A DNA stretch of 64,000 nucleotides from Alkalihalobacterium elongatum (GTDB taxonomy: Bacteria; Bacillota; Bacilli; Bacillales; Bacillaceae_F), in the NCBI RefSeq assembly GCF_019024285.1, contig NZ_WMKZ01000006.1, positions 93,064 through 157,063 of the forward strand, written 5' to 3'. A program made the translations under genes and the position numbers. Position 1 is the stretch's first letter. Each line of letters begins with the position of its first letter. Shown here piece by piece: positions 35,217 through 44,278 of the stretch. A model generated the notes under the pieces. The model was not told the DNA's origin and made no database searches. It saw only the letters and a list, made by a program, of their open reading frames with translations.

Positions 35217-35825
35217 TTAAGTTGTCGCTTTTTTTCCAAGCTTATTTTCTTTCCCTTGAAGAAGACGAACGACATTTTGTCGATGCCTCCAAACAGATAA
35301 GATGGTTACGATTAAACTTAGATAAAAATAAGCAAGAGGATATTCATAAACATTAGCAAGTAAGAACGTAGCAATCGTAGTTGCTACCATAAAGAGCAAT
35401 GACCCTAATGAAACAAATCTAGTTACAGCAATCGTAAGTATAGCAGTTATCCCACCAATTAAAGACGGGATAAAAACGATTGAAGCCATTACACCAATAG
35501 TTGTAGCTACACCTTTTCCACCACGGAAACCATAATAGATCGGCCAGTTATGTCCAAGAATTGCTGCTAAACCAGCCAGAGCAGGTGCCCAACCAGGACC
35601 GAGTATCCATAAAGTAACTAGAACCGCAAAAATTCCTTTTGCCATATCTAATAATAATACCGTAACCGCTGGTCCTACTCCAAGGACTCGAAGTGTATTC
35701 GTAGCTCCTGCGTTCCCACTCCCATGTTGTCTAATATCAACTTTTTTAATTTTTTTCGTTATAATATAACTGAAACTAATTGAACCAATTAAATAAGAAA
35801 TAACAATTGCAACTATAATTTCCAT
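35217..35825 (-). CDS. plsY: Acyl-phosphate:glycerol-3-phosphate acyltransferase PlsY
   Basis: First acylation step of phospholipid synthesis, using acyl-phosphate from PlsX. 202 residues, five hydrophobic helices. The three family motifs are visible: SGNAGATNTLRVLG near residue 36, the GHNWPIYYGFRGGKGVATTIG motif (only its middle HNWP and FRGGKG need quoting) near residue 92, and WRHRQNVVRLLQGKE near the end. ATG at 35825. It lies between gpsA and der. Confidence 0.96.
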   Translation of the reverse strand: MEIIVAIVISYLIGSISFSYIITKKIKKVDIRQHGSGNAGATNTLRVLGVGPAVTVLLLDMAKGIFAVLVTLWILGPGWAPALAGLAAILGHNWPIYYGFRGGKGVATTIGVMASIVFIPSLIGGITAILTIAVTRFVSLGSLLFMVATTIATFLLANVYEYPLAYFYLSLIVTILSVWRHRQNVVRLLQGKENKLGKKATT

Positions 35826-35974
35826 TGAACTCTCCCCTACTAACTATAAAGTGAGTACCCAACTTCAACATTATGATGGGCGCAATTTAGTAAAATTTTC
35901 AAACGAACAGTTTCAGCAACTTATCCCCTTAAAAATTGCCTATGTCGTTTTCATAATCGGCATTTAGCTTAGAC

Positions 35975-37288
35975 CTACTCACTTTTTTTACGAGCAAAGA
36001 TTTTTATTGGCGTTCCTTCGAACTCAAATGTTTGTCGTAAACGATTTTCCAGAAAGCGTTGATAAGAAAAATGCATTAGCTCTGGTTCATTAACGAAGAA
36101 AACAAATGTAGGTGGTCCAACAGCAACTTGCGTAGTATAGTTAATCTTAAGTCTCTTACCTTTGTCTGTAGGTGTTGGGTTCATTGCAACTGCATCCATT
36201 ACCATATCATTTAACACGCTAGTAGACACACGAAGATTATGGTTTTCAGAGACTTTTTGTACAGTAGGTAATATGTGTTGTAATCTCTGTTTTAACTTAG
36301 CTGAAGTAAATAAAATCGGTGCGTAACTTAAAAATAGAAAATGATCACGGATTTTTTGTTCAAAATTTTGCATCGTCTTATCATCTTTAGCAATTGCATC
36401 CCATTTATTAACAACAATAATTACAGCTCGTCCCGCTTCATGTGCATACCCTGCAATTTTTTTATCTTGTTCTATAATGCCTTCTTCTGCATTAATAACA
36501 ACTAAGACAACATCAGAACGTTCGATTGCCTTTAGAGATCTAAGCACACTATACTTTTCAGTTGTCTCATAAACCTTCCCACGTTTTCTCATTCCAGCGG
36601 TATCAATCAATACATACTCTTGTCCATCTCGTTCAAATGGTGTATCAATGGCATCTCTTGTTGTACCTGGAATATTACTTACAATAACTCGTTCTTCCCC
36701 GAGTAAAGCATTAACTAATGACGACTTCCCAACATTCGGACGTCCGATTAATGAGATACGAATTGTATCCTCATCATATGGGTCTTCCTGTTCTTCTGGA
36801 AAGTGTTTAATTACCTCATCGAGTAGGTCACCTAAACCAAGACCGTGCGAACCAGAAATAGGAATAGGTTCTCCAAGCCCAAGAGAATAAAACTCATATA
36901 TTTTTTCTCTCTGTTCTGGATTATCAATTTTATTGACTCCAAGAACTACAGGCTTTTTTGATTTAAATAACATTTTCACTACTTCTTCATCGGCACCCGT
37001 AATTCCTTCTCTACCATTCACAATAAAGATGATTACATCCGCTTCTTTAATGGCTAGTTCTGCTTGCTCACGCATTTGAACTAATAGTGGTTCATCACTT
37101 AGCTCAATACCACCTGTATCAATTAAATTAAAATCCCTATGTAACCATTCTCCTGAACTATATATTCGATCTCGAGTTACACCTGGCATATCCTCAACAA
37201 TGGCAACTCTCTCCCCAACTATTCGATTAAAGATCGTTGACTTTCCGACATTTGGACGTCCGACGATAGCAACAACTGGTTTGGGCAT
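35975..37288 (-). CDS. der: GTPase Der (EngA), ribosome assembly factor
   Basis: Essential GTPase for 50S ribosomal subunit maturation with two tandem G domains and a C-terminal KH-like domain. 437 residues. G1 motifs [11 protein letters not shown] (residue 9) and [11 protein letters not shown] (near 182), G3 motifs DTGG and DTAGM, and G4 motifs NKID and NKWD are all present. ATG at 37288. Gene neighbourhood yphA-der-gpsA is conserved, apart from plsY here and absence of yphB. Confidence 0.98.
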   Translation of the reverse strand: MPKPVVAIVGRPNVGKSTIFNRIVGERVAIVEDMPGVTRDRIYSSGEWLHRDFNLIDTGGIELSDEPLLVQMREQAELAIKEADVIIFIVNGREGITGADEEVVKMLFKSKKPVVLGVNKIDNPEQREKIYEFYSLGLGEPIPISGSHGLGLGDLLDEVIKHFPEEQEDPYDEDTIRISLIGRPNVGKSSLVNALLGEERVIVSNIPGTTRDAIDTPFERDGQEYVLIDTAGMRKRGKVYETTEKYSVLRSLKAIERSDVVLVVINAEEGIIEQDKKIAGYAHEAGRAVIIVVNKWDAIAKDDKTMQNFEQKIRDHFLFLSYAPILFTSAKLKQRLQHILPTVQKVSENHNLRVSTSVLNDMVMDAVAMNPTPTDKGKRLKINYTTQVAVGPPTFVFFVNEPELMHFSYQRFLENRLRQTFEFEGTPIKIFARKKSE

Positions 37289-37458
37289 ACTTTCACTACC
37301 TTTCTTTCTATAATTACACTTTAAAAATAAGCAACAGCCTACAAATAAAAGTAAGTATTAGTCGTGCGGATGATTTTGGTAACACAACTAATCTATTCTA
37401 ACAAATTTATTCACTGTTCGACAATCTTAATTTTAACCAACCATTCACTGTAATAGTA

Positions 37459-38079
37459 TTAACGAAAAACACGAATATCTTTCTCATTAGATGAAGGTAG
37501 TTTCCTTACATAATGTCCCATAAACTCACAAAACTGCTCAAATACGTGCCAACCAATAATGAATACAAAACAAAGTGCAATAATATCAAAAAACGAGGCT
37601 TCTCCAATTGTTTGTATACCGTATATGGTTGAAAGAAATTTTTTAAACAGTAATTCACCTTGAATAAGCCCTGATAGAGAGATAACAAGCCTTTGCTGTA
37701 GATCTTTTGTTAAAACTAACGTAATAATAGCTCCAATAATTGAAATAACCCATATTTTATCTACAATTAAAAACATGACAGGATCATAAAGCTCAACCAA
37801 ATGAAGTCCAGCATATAGAAACGTTAGAATTGTTGAAATAAATAGCATATAAATGATCATAATTGACTTATTTTTCGCTATGAACCAATAGCATAATATA
37901 GAAATGGTTAAATAACCTAATGAAATCTCATACATAGCGGTTGAAAAAGTTTTATTAAATAGAATAATTACTACAAGTAACCAAAATGAAAACCATGTTC
38001 TTTTTTTTGATTTTTTAAAATAAAAAGTACATATAATCCAGCATATCCATATAAGCCAGATAAACAAAATTCCTTCCAT
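37459..38079 (-). CDS. yphA: Membrane protein YphA
   Basis: Integral membrane protein of 206 residues with about six hydrophobic helices and a short charged tail (HYVRKLPSSNEKDIRVFR); resembles YphA, whose function is unknown. Very low sequence complexity is typical of such proteins, so naming relies partly on its place upstream of der. ATG preceded by GGTGATTAG. 170 bp separate it from der, with no obvious terminator. Confidence 0.75.
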   Translation of the reverse strand: MEGILFIWLIWICWIICTFYFKKSKKRTWFSFWLLVVIILFNKTFSTAMYEISLGYLTISILCYWFIAKNKSIMIIYMLFISTILTFLYAGLHLVELYDPVMFLIVDKIWVISIIGAIITLVLTKDLQQRLVISLSGLIQGELLFKKFLSTIYGIQTIGEASFFDIIALCFVFIIGWHVFEQFCEFMGHYVRKLPSSNEKDIRVFR

Positions 38080-38202
38080 CTAATCACCACCTATCTTTTA
38101 ACATTATGTACAATTCTAAAAATACTAATCAATTGTGCATAAAAGTTGACAAGTGTGAGACACTACTGAAGATTCTTAGTATTAAGATAAGGAGGGAATA
38201 CT

Positions 38203-38334
38203 ATGGGTAAGGACCGACAAGAAAAGAAATTAAGGAAGTCAGATAAAGTTGAACTAGACAGAGATCAGGACTTAAAATATGGTGGTGCAACAAAACTAGA
38301 AGGGCCAGAGGCAGCTCGAAGACGTCAAAAGTAA
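38203..38334 (+). CDS. ypzI: YpzI-family small protein (43 residues)
   Basis: A 43-codon gene on the plus strand with an excellent ribosome site (AAGGAGGG, 8 nt before ATG). The product is highly charged and hydrophilic: GKDRQEKKLRKSDKVELDRD at the N-terminus, then YGGATKLEGPEAARRRQK at the end. This matches the YpzI-like family known from spore-forming Bacillus; function unknown. It is one of only two plus-strand genes in the window and converges on fni through a shared terminator. A TTGACA lies about 55 bp upstream with a weak -10. Confidence 0.85.
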   Translation: MGKDRQEKKLRKSDKVELDRDQDLKYGGATKLEGPEAARRRQK

Positions 38335-38370
38335 CTGCTTTTCTCATTTAATTATAGTTTATAAGGCAGA

Positions 38371-38393
38371 AAAAAGAGGCATAAGCCTCTTTT
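38371..38393. terminator. Bidirectional terminator between ypzI and fni
   Basis: AAAAAGAGGC / GCCTCTTTT with a 4-nt loop (ATAA); T-runs on both strands. Confidence 0.85.
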
Positions 38394-38403
38394 CCATCTC
38401 TTT

Positions 38404-39456
38404 CTACCTTCGACTAAATTCTTCAGGTGTGAAGCCCCTCTGAAGAAGCCAGTGGTAAGTAGATCCACTTATAACTATAGGTACATTTACTAAATCGCCA
38501 ATTTTGTTAGTTCCAAGAGCAGTCATTAACATTTTGATTTCACTATGGATACTTGTTATTTCTTCAAGTAAACTTTCTTCACCTTTATTCAAAAGTATTT
38601 TTAAGAAGTACCCTGCTAGTCCAGTTGCTGAAGCACCAAGTGCAAGGGATTTGACGATATCAAGTGCGTTCTGTAAACCACCAGAAGCAATGACCTTCAA
38701 CTTTGGTTCACTTTTTACAACTTCAACAATCGATGAGGTGGTTTTAATTCCCCAGTCATCAAAAAATTGTAATGTCTTTTTACGCCGCTTATTTTCAATC
38801 TTAGAAAAGTTTGTACCACCAAACCCTCCCACATCAACAATCGATACACCAGCTTTGACTAATTTTTTTGCTGTCTCTTTACTCATACCATAGCCTACTT
38901 CTTTTACAATTACAGGGATGGGCAATGAATCGACTATTTTTTCTATTCTATCAATGGCACCAATGAAATCTCTATCTCCTTCAGGCATAACAAGCTCTTG
39001 AACGACATTAAGATGGATTTGCATTGCGTTTGCTTCGAGCATATCTGCCGCAATTTTTGCCTGTTCAACAGATGCCTCGCTACCTAAATTACCAATAATA
39101 ATTCCTTTAGGGTTTACTTTTCTGACAATCCTATATGACTCACGTTCCTCTTCATTTTTTATAGCTGCCATTTGAGAGCCGACAGCCATTCCAATGTTGG
39201 CATCTTTCGCTACCTCAGCTAAGCGCTGATTTACATCTTTGGTACGTTCTCCTCCGCCACCTGTCATCGCATTGATAAAAATAGGCGAACTCAATACAAG
39301 TTCGCCGATAGTAGTAGATATATCAACACTTTCGATGTTACTGTTAGGCAAGCTTTGGTGAACAAACTGAATATCATCGTATCCATGATTTCTTTCCTGC
39401 CCAGTTTCAATAGCATGGGCAATATGTTCATTTTTCCTGACTGAACGAAGTGTCAA
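38404..39456 (-). CDS. fni: Type 2 isopentenyl-diphosphate delta-isomerase
   Basis: FMN- and NADPH-dependent interconversion of isopentenyl and dimethylallyl diphosphate, feeding the HepST and undecaprenyl pathways. 350 residues: N-terminal RKNEHIAHAIETGQERNHG, FMN-phosphate region AMTGGGGERT near residue 63, QIHLNVVQELVMPEGDRDF (partial) and the catalytic VGGFGGTNF. TTG at 39456 is preferred, with TAGGTG 6 nt upstream; a GTG three codons earlier sits within that site. Nine bp after ypfD, probably co-transcribed. Confidence 0.95.
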   Translation of the reverse strand: MTLRSVRKNEHIAHAIETGQERNHGYDDIQFVHQSLPNSNIESVDISTTIGELVLSSPIFINAMTGGGGERTKDVNQRLAEVAKDANIGMAVGSQMAAIKNEEERESYRIVRKVNPKGIIIGNLGSEASVEQAKIAADMLEANAMQIHLNVVQELVMPEGDRDFIGAIDRIEKIVDSLPIPVIVKEVGYGMSKETAKKLVKAGVSIVDVGGFGGTNFSKIENKRRKKTLQFFDDWGIKTTSSIVEVVKSEPKLKVIASGGLQNALDIVKSLALGASATGLAGYFLKILLNKGEESLLEEITSIHSEIKMLMTALGTNKIGDLVNVPIVISGSTYHWLLQRGFTPEEFSRR

Positions 39457-39465
39457 AATTATCAC

Positions 39466-40614
39466 CTACGATTTATACTTTTTTAATTGATCTCCAATCA
39501 TATCTCCTAATGAGAAGCCCGTAGTTTCCTCTTCATTTTTTGTATATTGCTCTGGAACTTCCTCAACCGTATCTTCTTCTTGAAGAGCACGAATACTTAA
39601 CGAAATACGTTTTTCAGCAAGGTTGATATCAAGAACCTTCGCTTCTACTTTATCGCCTTCAGTTAATACTTCTTGTGGTGTTCCAATATGGCGATTTGCG
39701 ATTTGCGAAATATGAACAAGTCCTTCTACCCCTGGAGCAACCTCTACGAAAGCACCGAAGGAAACTAGACGTTTTACTGTCCCTTCAACCACATCACCAG
39801 ATTTAATTTCGTTTGCAACTGTTTCCCAAGGACCAGGTAAAGTATCTTTTAACGAAAGAGAAACTCTTTCTTTTTCAGCATCTACTGCTAATACTTTTAC
39901 TCTAACTTGATCCCCTTCTTTAACAACGTCTGAAGGTTTATCAACACGGTGATGAGCTAGCTGCGAGATATGTACTAGACCATCTACACCGCCAAGATCA
40001 ACAAATGCACCGAAATCTGTTAACCTCTGAACAGTTCCTTCAACTACGTCACCTTCATTTAAAGAGCTAAGAACAGATAACTTCTTATTATTTACTTCCT
40101 CGTCGAGAACTGCTCGTTGTGATAAGATTAATTTGTTATTTTCAGGCTCCATTTCAACAACTTTAAGGCGAAGAGTACGTCCTTTGTATTCAGAGAAATC
40201 TTCTACAAAGTGTCTTTCGACTAATGAAGCTGGAATAAACCCTCTAACACCTAAATCAACAACAAGTCCGCCTTTAACGACATCAGCAACTTGAGCTTCA
40301 ATTGTTTCATTGCTGTCGAATTTCTCTTTTAGCTCAACCCATGCTTTCTCTGCTTGAACAGCTCGTTTTGAAAGAACTAGTTCATCATCTTGTACTTTAC
40401 TTACTTTTAGTTCAATTTCATCACCAACGTTTAATACGTCACTTACTTTCTCGACGTGAAGGCTTGACAATTCACTAATTGGAATAATGCCATCGACCTT
40501 GAAACCAACGTCAACAAAAGCTTGTTTATCCTCTACTTTTGTAACTTTTCCAGTTACAGTGTCACCAACATTAAAAGCTTTAATAGTCATTTCACTGTTC
40601 ATTTCTTCCGCCAT
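39466..40614 (-). CDS. ypfD: S1-domain protein YpfD (ribosomal protein S1 homolog)
   Basis: RNA-binding protein with four S1 domains at about residues 12-80, 98-166, 186-254 and 271-340, each with the GDVVEGTV-R-DFGAFVDLGGVDGLVHISQ type core in the last two. 382 residues, the Bacillus length; shorter than the six-domain S1 of proteobacteria. Exact role on ribosomes is unsettled in Bacillus. ATG preceded by GGAGG. Between plsC/cmk and fni. Confidence 0.95.
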   Translation of the reverse strand: MAEEMNSEMTIKAFNVGDTVTGKVTKVEDKQAFVDVGFKVDGIIPISELSSLHVEKVSDVLNVGDEIELKVSKVQDDELVLSKRAVQAEKAWVELKEKFDSNETIEAQVADVVKGGLVVDLGVRGFIPASLVERHFVEDFSEYKGRTLRLKVVEMEPENNKLILSQRAVLDEEVNNKKLSVLSSLNEGDVVEGTVQRLTDFGAFVDLGGVDGLVHISQLAHHRVDKPSDVVKEGDQVRVKVLAVDAEKERVSLSLKDTLPGPWETVANEIKSGDVVEGTVKRLVSFGAFVEVAPGVEGLVHISQIANRHIGTPQEVLTEGDKVEAKVLDINLAEKRISLSIRALQEEDTVEEVPEQYTKNEEETTGFSLGDMIGDQLKKYKS

Positions 40615-40713
40615 TGACGAATGCCTCCTTCAATGTCCGCAGCTTCGGGACGATTATCACTATTTATAATTACACCTTTCACGATGTGAAAGAGCTGTGC
40701 CACATTACCCAAA

Positions 40714-41298
40714 TCATTTCTTGTGCTTATGTAATAGCTCTCCAATAGCTTTCATAATATAGTCAGTTACTTCCCCAGAGGATGCTTTAGCTACACGTAA
40801 GCTCTCCATTTCTAAAGGTTCACCATATATTACTGTTAGCTTACTAAATGGTTTATAACTCCCTATGATCGCACAAGGAATAACTACTGCATCAGTTCTT
40901 AATGCAAAAAAACCAGCACCTGCTAATCCTTTTCCTAATTGACCATCCTTGCTTCTCGTTCCTTCTGGAAATAACCCAAGTGCTTCTCCATCTTTTAAAA
41001 TTTTTAAACCTAGCTTTAAAGCTTGTTTATCGCCAGCTCCCCTTTTAACAGGAAAGGCACCAACACCTGACACTAGGTGACCTAATATAGGAACTTTAAA
41101 CAATTCCGCTTTAGCCATAAAATGTACTTTTCTATGTACATATGCCCCTAAGAATGGGGGATCAAAATTATGAATATGGTTACTACATAATAATACAGGA
41201 CCTTCTTTAGGAATATTTTCTAAACCTATTGTTTCAACACGGTAAGTTGTGGAGAAAAACGTCCTAAACAAACCTCGTCCAAATACATATAAATTCAT
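40714..41298 (-). CDS. plsC: 1-acyl-sn-glycerol-3-phosphate acyltransferase PlsC
   Basis: Second acylation step giving phosphatidic acid. 194 residues with the acyltransferase motif I (NHIHNFDPP, an HX4D type variant) near residue 37 and the phosphate-binding FPEGTRSKDG near 118. ATG at 41298, five bp after cmk. In B. subtilis the main plsC is elsewhere and cmk is followed directly by ypfD, so this copy is an insertion relative to that order, although it is common next to cmk in other Bacillaceae. Confidence 0.93.
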   Translation of the reverse strand: MNLYVFGRGLFRTFFSTTYRVETIGLENIPKEGPVLLCSNHIHNFDPPFLGAYVHRKVHFMAKAELFKVPILGHLVSGVGAFPVKRGAGDKQALKLGLKILKDGEALGLFPEGTRSKDGQLGKGLAGAGFFALRTDAVVIPCAIIGSYKPFSKLTVIYGEPLEMESLRVAKASSGEVTDYIMKAIGELLHKHKK

Positions 41299-41303
41299 GA
41301 TAT

Positions 41304-41975
41304 TTAGAATCTCTCCTCAACTAAATGTAATATATTTTCAACCACATCAGGTATGGACATATGAGTAGAGTCGATTACAACTGCATCTGAAGCTTGTTGT
41401 AAAGGAGCAAACTCACGATTTGAATCTAGCTCATCACGGCGTGCAATCTCTTCTTTTAGTTTATCAAGGTCAGAAGGAAATCCTTTTTGAATATTTTCTT
41501 CATGCCTTCTTTTTGCACGCTCTTCGACTGAAGCAGTTAGAAATACTTTCACATCTGCATGCGGAAGAACGTGAGTACCTATGTCTCTTCCATCCATAAC
41601 TGTTCCGCCACTTTCAGCCATTTTTTGCTGTTGCTTTACCATCTCGATACGTACTTCTTCATGACTGGCTACGATAGATACTGTATTTGTGACTTCACTT
41701 GAACGTATTTCTTCTGTCACCTCTTCATCGTTTACATAAACTAAAGTTCCTGACGAAGTAGGCTTGAGTCTTATCGAAATTTTATCGAGTAACTCCCATA
41801 GCTTTCTACCATCCTTAGGGTCTATTGAACTCTTCAACGCACTGTATGTTAAAGCACGATACATTGCACCTGTATCTATATATAAATATGATAACTGTTC
41901 AGCAACCATTTTCGCTACAGTACTCTTTCCTGCTCCAGCGGGTCCATCAATTGCTATATTTGTTTTTCGCTTCAT
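41304..41975 (-). CDS. cmk: Cytidylate kinase
   Basis: Phosphorylates CMP and dCMP. 223 residues; P-loop DGPAGAGKSTVA at residues 9-20, DTGAMYRALTYSAL near 35, the GRDIGTHVLPHADVKVFLTA segment and the RRDELDSNRE lid. ATG at 41975. Starts the cmk-plsC-ypfD-fni run, in which gaps are short. Confidence 0.97.
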   Translation of the reverse strand: MKRKTNIAIDGPAGAGKSTVAKMVAEQLSYLYIDTGAMYRALTYSALKSSIDPKDGRKLWELLDKISIRLKPTSSGTLVYVNDEEVTEEIRSSEVTNTVSIVASHEEVRIEMVKQQQKMAESGGTVMDGRDIGTHVLPHADVKVFLTASVEERAKRRHEENIQKGFPSDLDKLKEEIARRDELDSNREFAPLQQASDAVVIDSTHMSIPDVVENILHLVEERF

Positions 41976-42151
41976 AAAACACCTCTACTACGATCCATCT
42001 TAGTTGTCAATTGCAGTTTCCAATAAAGGTAATAATATCTAATAACACTATCATATTATACCATATTGGAATATTAAAGGTCTAACTATTGCAACTAATT
42101 AACAAATCTTCTTAATATTTTTACAAATCAATTATCTATTCTGCACTCTTT

Positions 42152-42814
42152 TTATCTTTTCGTTGCCAGTTGTTTCTCAAAACAAAACCGTATGACCTTT
42201 TGCCGGTCTTTATCACTAATTTCTACAAATTGTAAAGATACACGATCATTTGAAGTGGGGTTTGTTTTAATTATCCTGATGATCTTGCAAATCGTTGGTA
42301 TATAATGGGTTTCACCAGATTGCATATGTAGAACAAACCAACATCGTATTAAGCCGTTAGGTGGTATTGTTTTTCCAGTGGGTATTGTTATCGCTGCTCC
42401 TCCCCCACTTATATCCATCGTTAATGCCGTAAATGGATCAAATGGTACATCCTTTGGATGAAGCGCAACATCTATTGATGTGTTTATTCGGACGTAATTT
42501 CTTCTTTGAATTCTAATATACGTTTCACCACCAGGATCAAAAATCCTGAACATCGGTATGTTTCCTTTTTCCCTTCCTTGTAAAGAGGTTTCAAAGCTAT
42601 AAATAGCCTGGTCTTTACCGACATACCACGCATTAAATTGAAACCCTTCATAAAAAAATCCTAATTTCCCAGTCGACTCATTCATAGGGTGGTCAACGAT
42701 TAATGTGTTTTCACCTTTGTCAACCAATCGACATTTGAAGAGATGTGATTGAACTCTGCTAGCGTCAAGATTATTTCTGGGCTCAAGATGTATCGTTGTT
42801 CCTATTTCTATCAA
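42152..42814 (-). CDS. motI: PilZ-domain flagellar brake protein (MotI/YpfA type)
   Basis: Cyclic di-GMP receptor that in B. subtilis binds MotA to stop flagellar rotation (also called DgrA or YpfA). 220 residues: an N-terminal YcgR-like beta domain and a C-terminal PilZ domain with the RRNYVR ligand motif (residue about 110) and DISGGGAAI. TTG at 42814 is preferred because TAGGAGG lies 8 nt upstream, giving a start IEIGTTIHLEP like its relatives; an ATG eight codons earlier overlaps that site. Located between ypeB and cmk as in B. subtilis. Confidence 0.92.
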   Translation of the reverse strand: MIEIGTTIHLEPRNNLDASRVQSHLFKCRLVDKGENTLIVDHPMNESTGKLGFFYEGFQFNAWYVGKDQAIYSFETSLQGREKGNIPMFRIFDPGGETYIRIQRRNYVRINTSIDVALHPKDVPFDPFTALTMDISGGGAAITIPTGKTIPPNGLIRCWFVLHMQSGETHYIPTICKIIRIIKTNPTSNDRVSLQFVEISDKDRQKVIRFCFEKQLATKR

Positions 42815-42870
42815 AGGAAAATTCCTCCTATATTGCATGTTTCTCCTTTGTATTATCGCATGGATTTAGA

Positions 42871-42901
42871 AAAAGAAGAAGCAATTAATGCTTCTTCTTT
42901 T
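42871..42901 (-). terminator. Terminator of sleB-ypeB
   Basis: AAAAGAAGAAGCA / TGCTTCTTCTTTT, a perfect 13-bp stem with a 5-nt loop right after the ypeB stop; minus-strand T-run TTTTTC. Confidence 0.88.
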
Positions 42902-42906
42902 AAAAA

Positions 42907-44262
42907 TTATGCAAGATCGTATACTGGTTCAGCATTATCGAGTTTTTCTACTAACTCTTCTTGTCCATCTTCAGCATTAATGAAAATGCGATAAGTATCA
43001 TTATTAATTACACCATAAAACTCATAGCAAAGAACTTCTTCTCCCAGATCATTAACAATAATTGCTAGATGATCCTCCATCACATCAAGTTTTCCATTTA
43101 AATGATCACGAGCTTCTTCTTTCGTTATATTTGGCTCAGCGATATCACGATCATCTTTATGATTTAATAGATAATCCTCTGCTTCATAGGCAATAACATC
43201 GCCATCATCTAAAGCAACTTCAATAACGATGTGATCAGCATACACTCGAACATTATCTTCTAAGTATGCAAATTCAAATGCCCCAATTGAATCGTATTGC
43301 TTACTTTCAATGAGCTGCATTCCTTCAATGCCATTTCTCTCTAGAAAGTCTTTTGCATTTTCAGCAGCTTCATTTAAACTAATATTTTGTTCAACAATTT
43401 CACGATATTGCAAGAACCAAAGAACATGTCCACCACTTTCAGTAATATCCATAAAATAGTTAGTCTCATGATTTGGGTCATCAATCGTTAAGCTGTATGC
43501 TGTATAAGCTAAGCCTTCACCTGTTTGGGATACTTGTACCTCAACATTACCATCGATACCAATAAACTCTAACGCTTTTTGTCTAGCTTCTTCCTCATTA
43601 ATTTTTTCACCATTCAGTCTTTCCGCTAGATCTTCATCATTGAATGCATCCATTTGGGAGAACCCTGCTCCCCATTCAGTTTCTCTATAACCTGTGACCT
43701 TCTCATTCACAGTTTCAAATCCATTTATAACAGTATTATCTAATGGTTCGTCTAAAGCCTGAAACTCTTGATCAATATCCATCCATAACATATTGTTGCT
43801 TAATAATGATGCTTGTGCTTTCCGTAATTCATTTCTAACATCTGTTGACATTTCGTACAGGTGTGTAAGGGTATCATATTCCTCGTCTGTTAGCGGATCC
43901 GTTTCTAAATCACGGATAGATGTTTTGTAACTAAAATCTCCTAAGTCATGTAGGAATTTTTCCGCTTCATGAATTTCCATCATCCCAAGAGGAAGCTGTC
44001 CAATTTCACTTTGAGCATGTGAAGTAACTCTCCAAATATCCGCTAGTTTAGGTGAAATGTGACGTTTCGTGTTCATTGCTAATACAGCCCCTAAATCATC
44101 TTCTAGCTGGTCCACATGATATACGAGAGTATGGAAAGCCCTTTGATAGCCAGCTTCTACATTGTTTGCAAGAAGTGCATTTTGTTCATGTTCAGTATAG
44201 CCCCAATATGAAGTTGCAATTAAGCCTAATGCTAGTACTCCTATAATTATTGAACGAATCAT
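42907..44262 (-). CDS. ypeB: Germination protein YpeB
   Basis: Partner required for SleB to be stable and properly placed in the dormant spore. 451 residues: one N-terminal membrane helix (residues 2-20), a long helical region, and a C-terminal half with PepSY-type repeats (for example EEARQKALEFIGIDGNVEV and KEEARDHLNGKLDVME). ATG at 44262, 16 bp after sleB, in the known bicistronic order. Confidence 0.96.
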   Translation of the reverse strand: MIRSIIIGVLALGLIATSYWGYTEHEQNALLANNVEAGYQRAFHTLVYHVDQLEDDLGAVLAMNTKRHISPKLADIWRVTSHAQSEIGQLPLGMMEIHEAEKFLHDLGDFSYKTSIRDLETDPLTDEEYDTLTHLYEMSTDVRNELRKAQASLLSNNMLWMDIDQEFQALDEPLDNTVINGFETVNEKVTGYRETEWGAGFSQMDAFNDEDLAERLNGEKINEEEARQKALEFIGIDGNVEVQVSQTGEGLAYTAYSLTIDDPNHETNYFMDITESGGHVLWFLQYREIVEQNISLNEAAENAKDFLERNGIEGMQLIESKQYDSIGAFEFAYLEDNVRVYADHIVIEVALDDGDVIAYEAEDYLLNHKDDRDIAEPNITKEEARDHLNGKLDVMEDHLAIIVNDLGEEVLCYEFYGVINNDTYRIFINAEDGQEELVEKLDNAEPVYDLA

Positions 44263-44278
44263 TTACATCACCTCCAAC

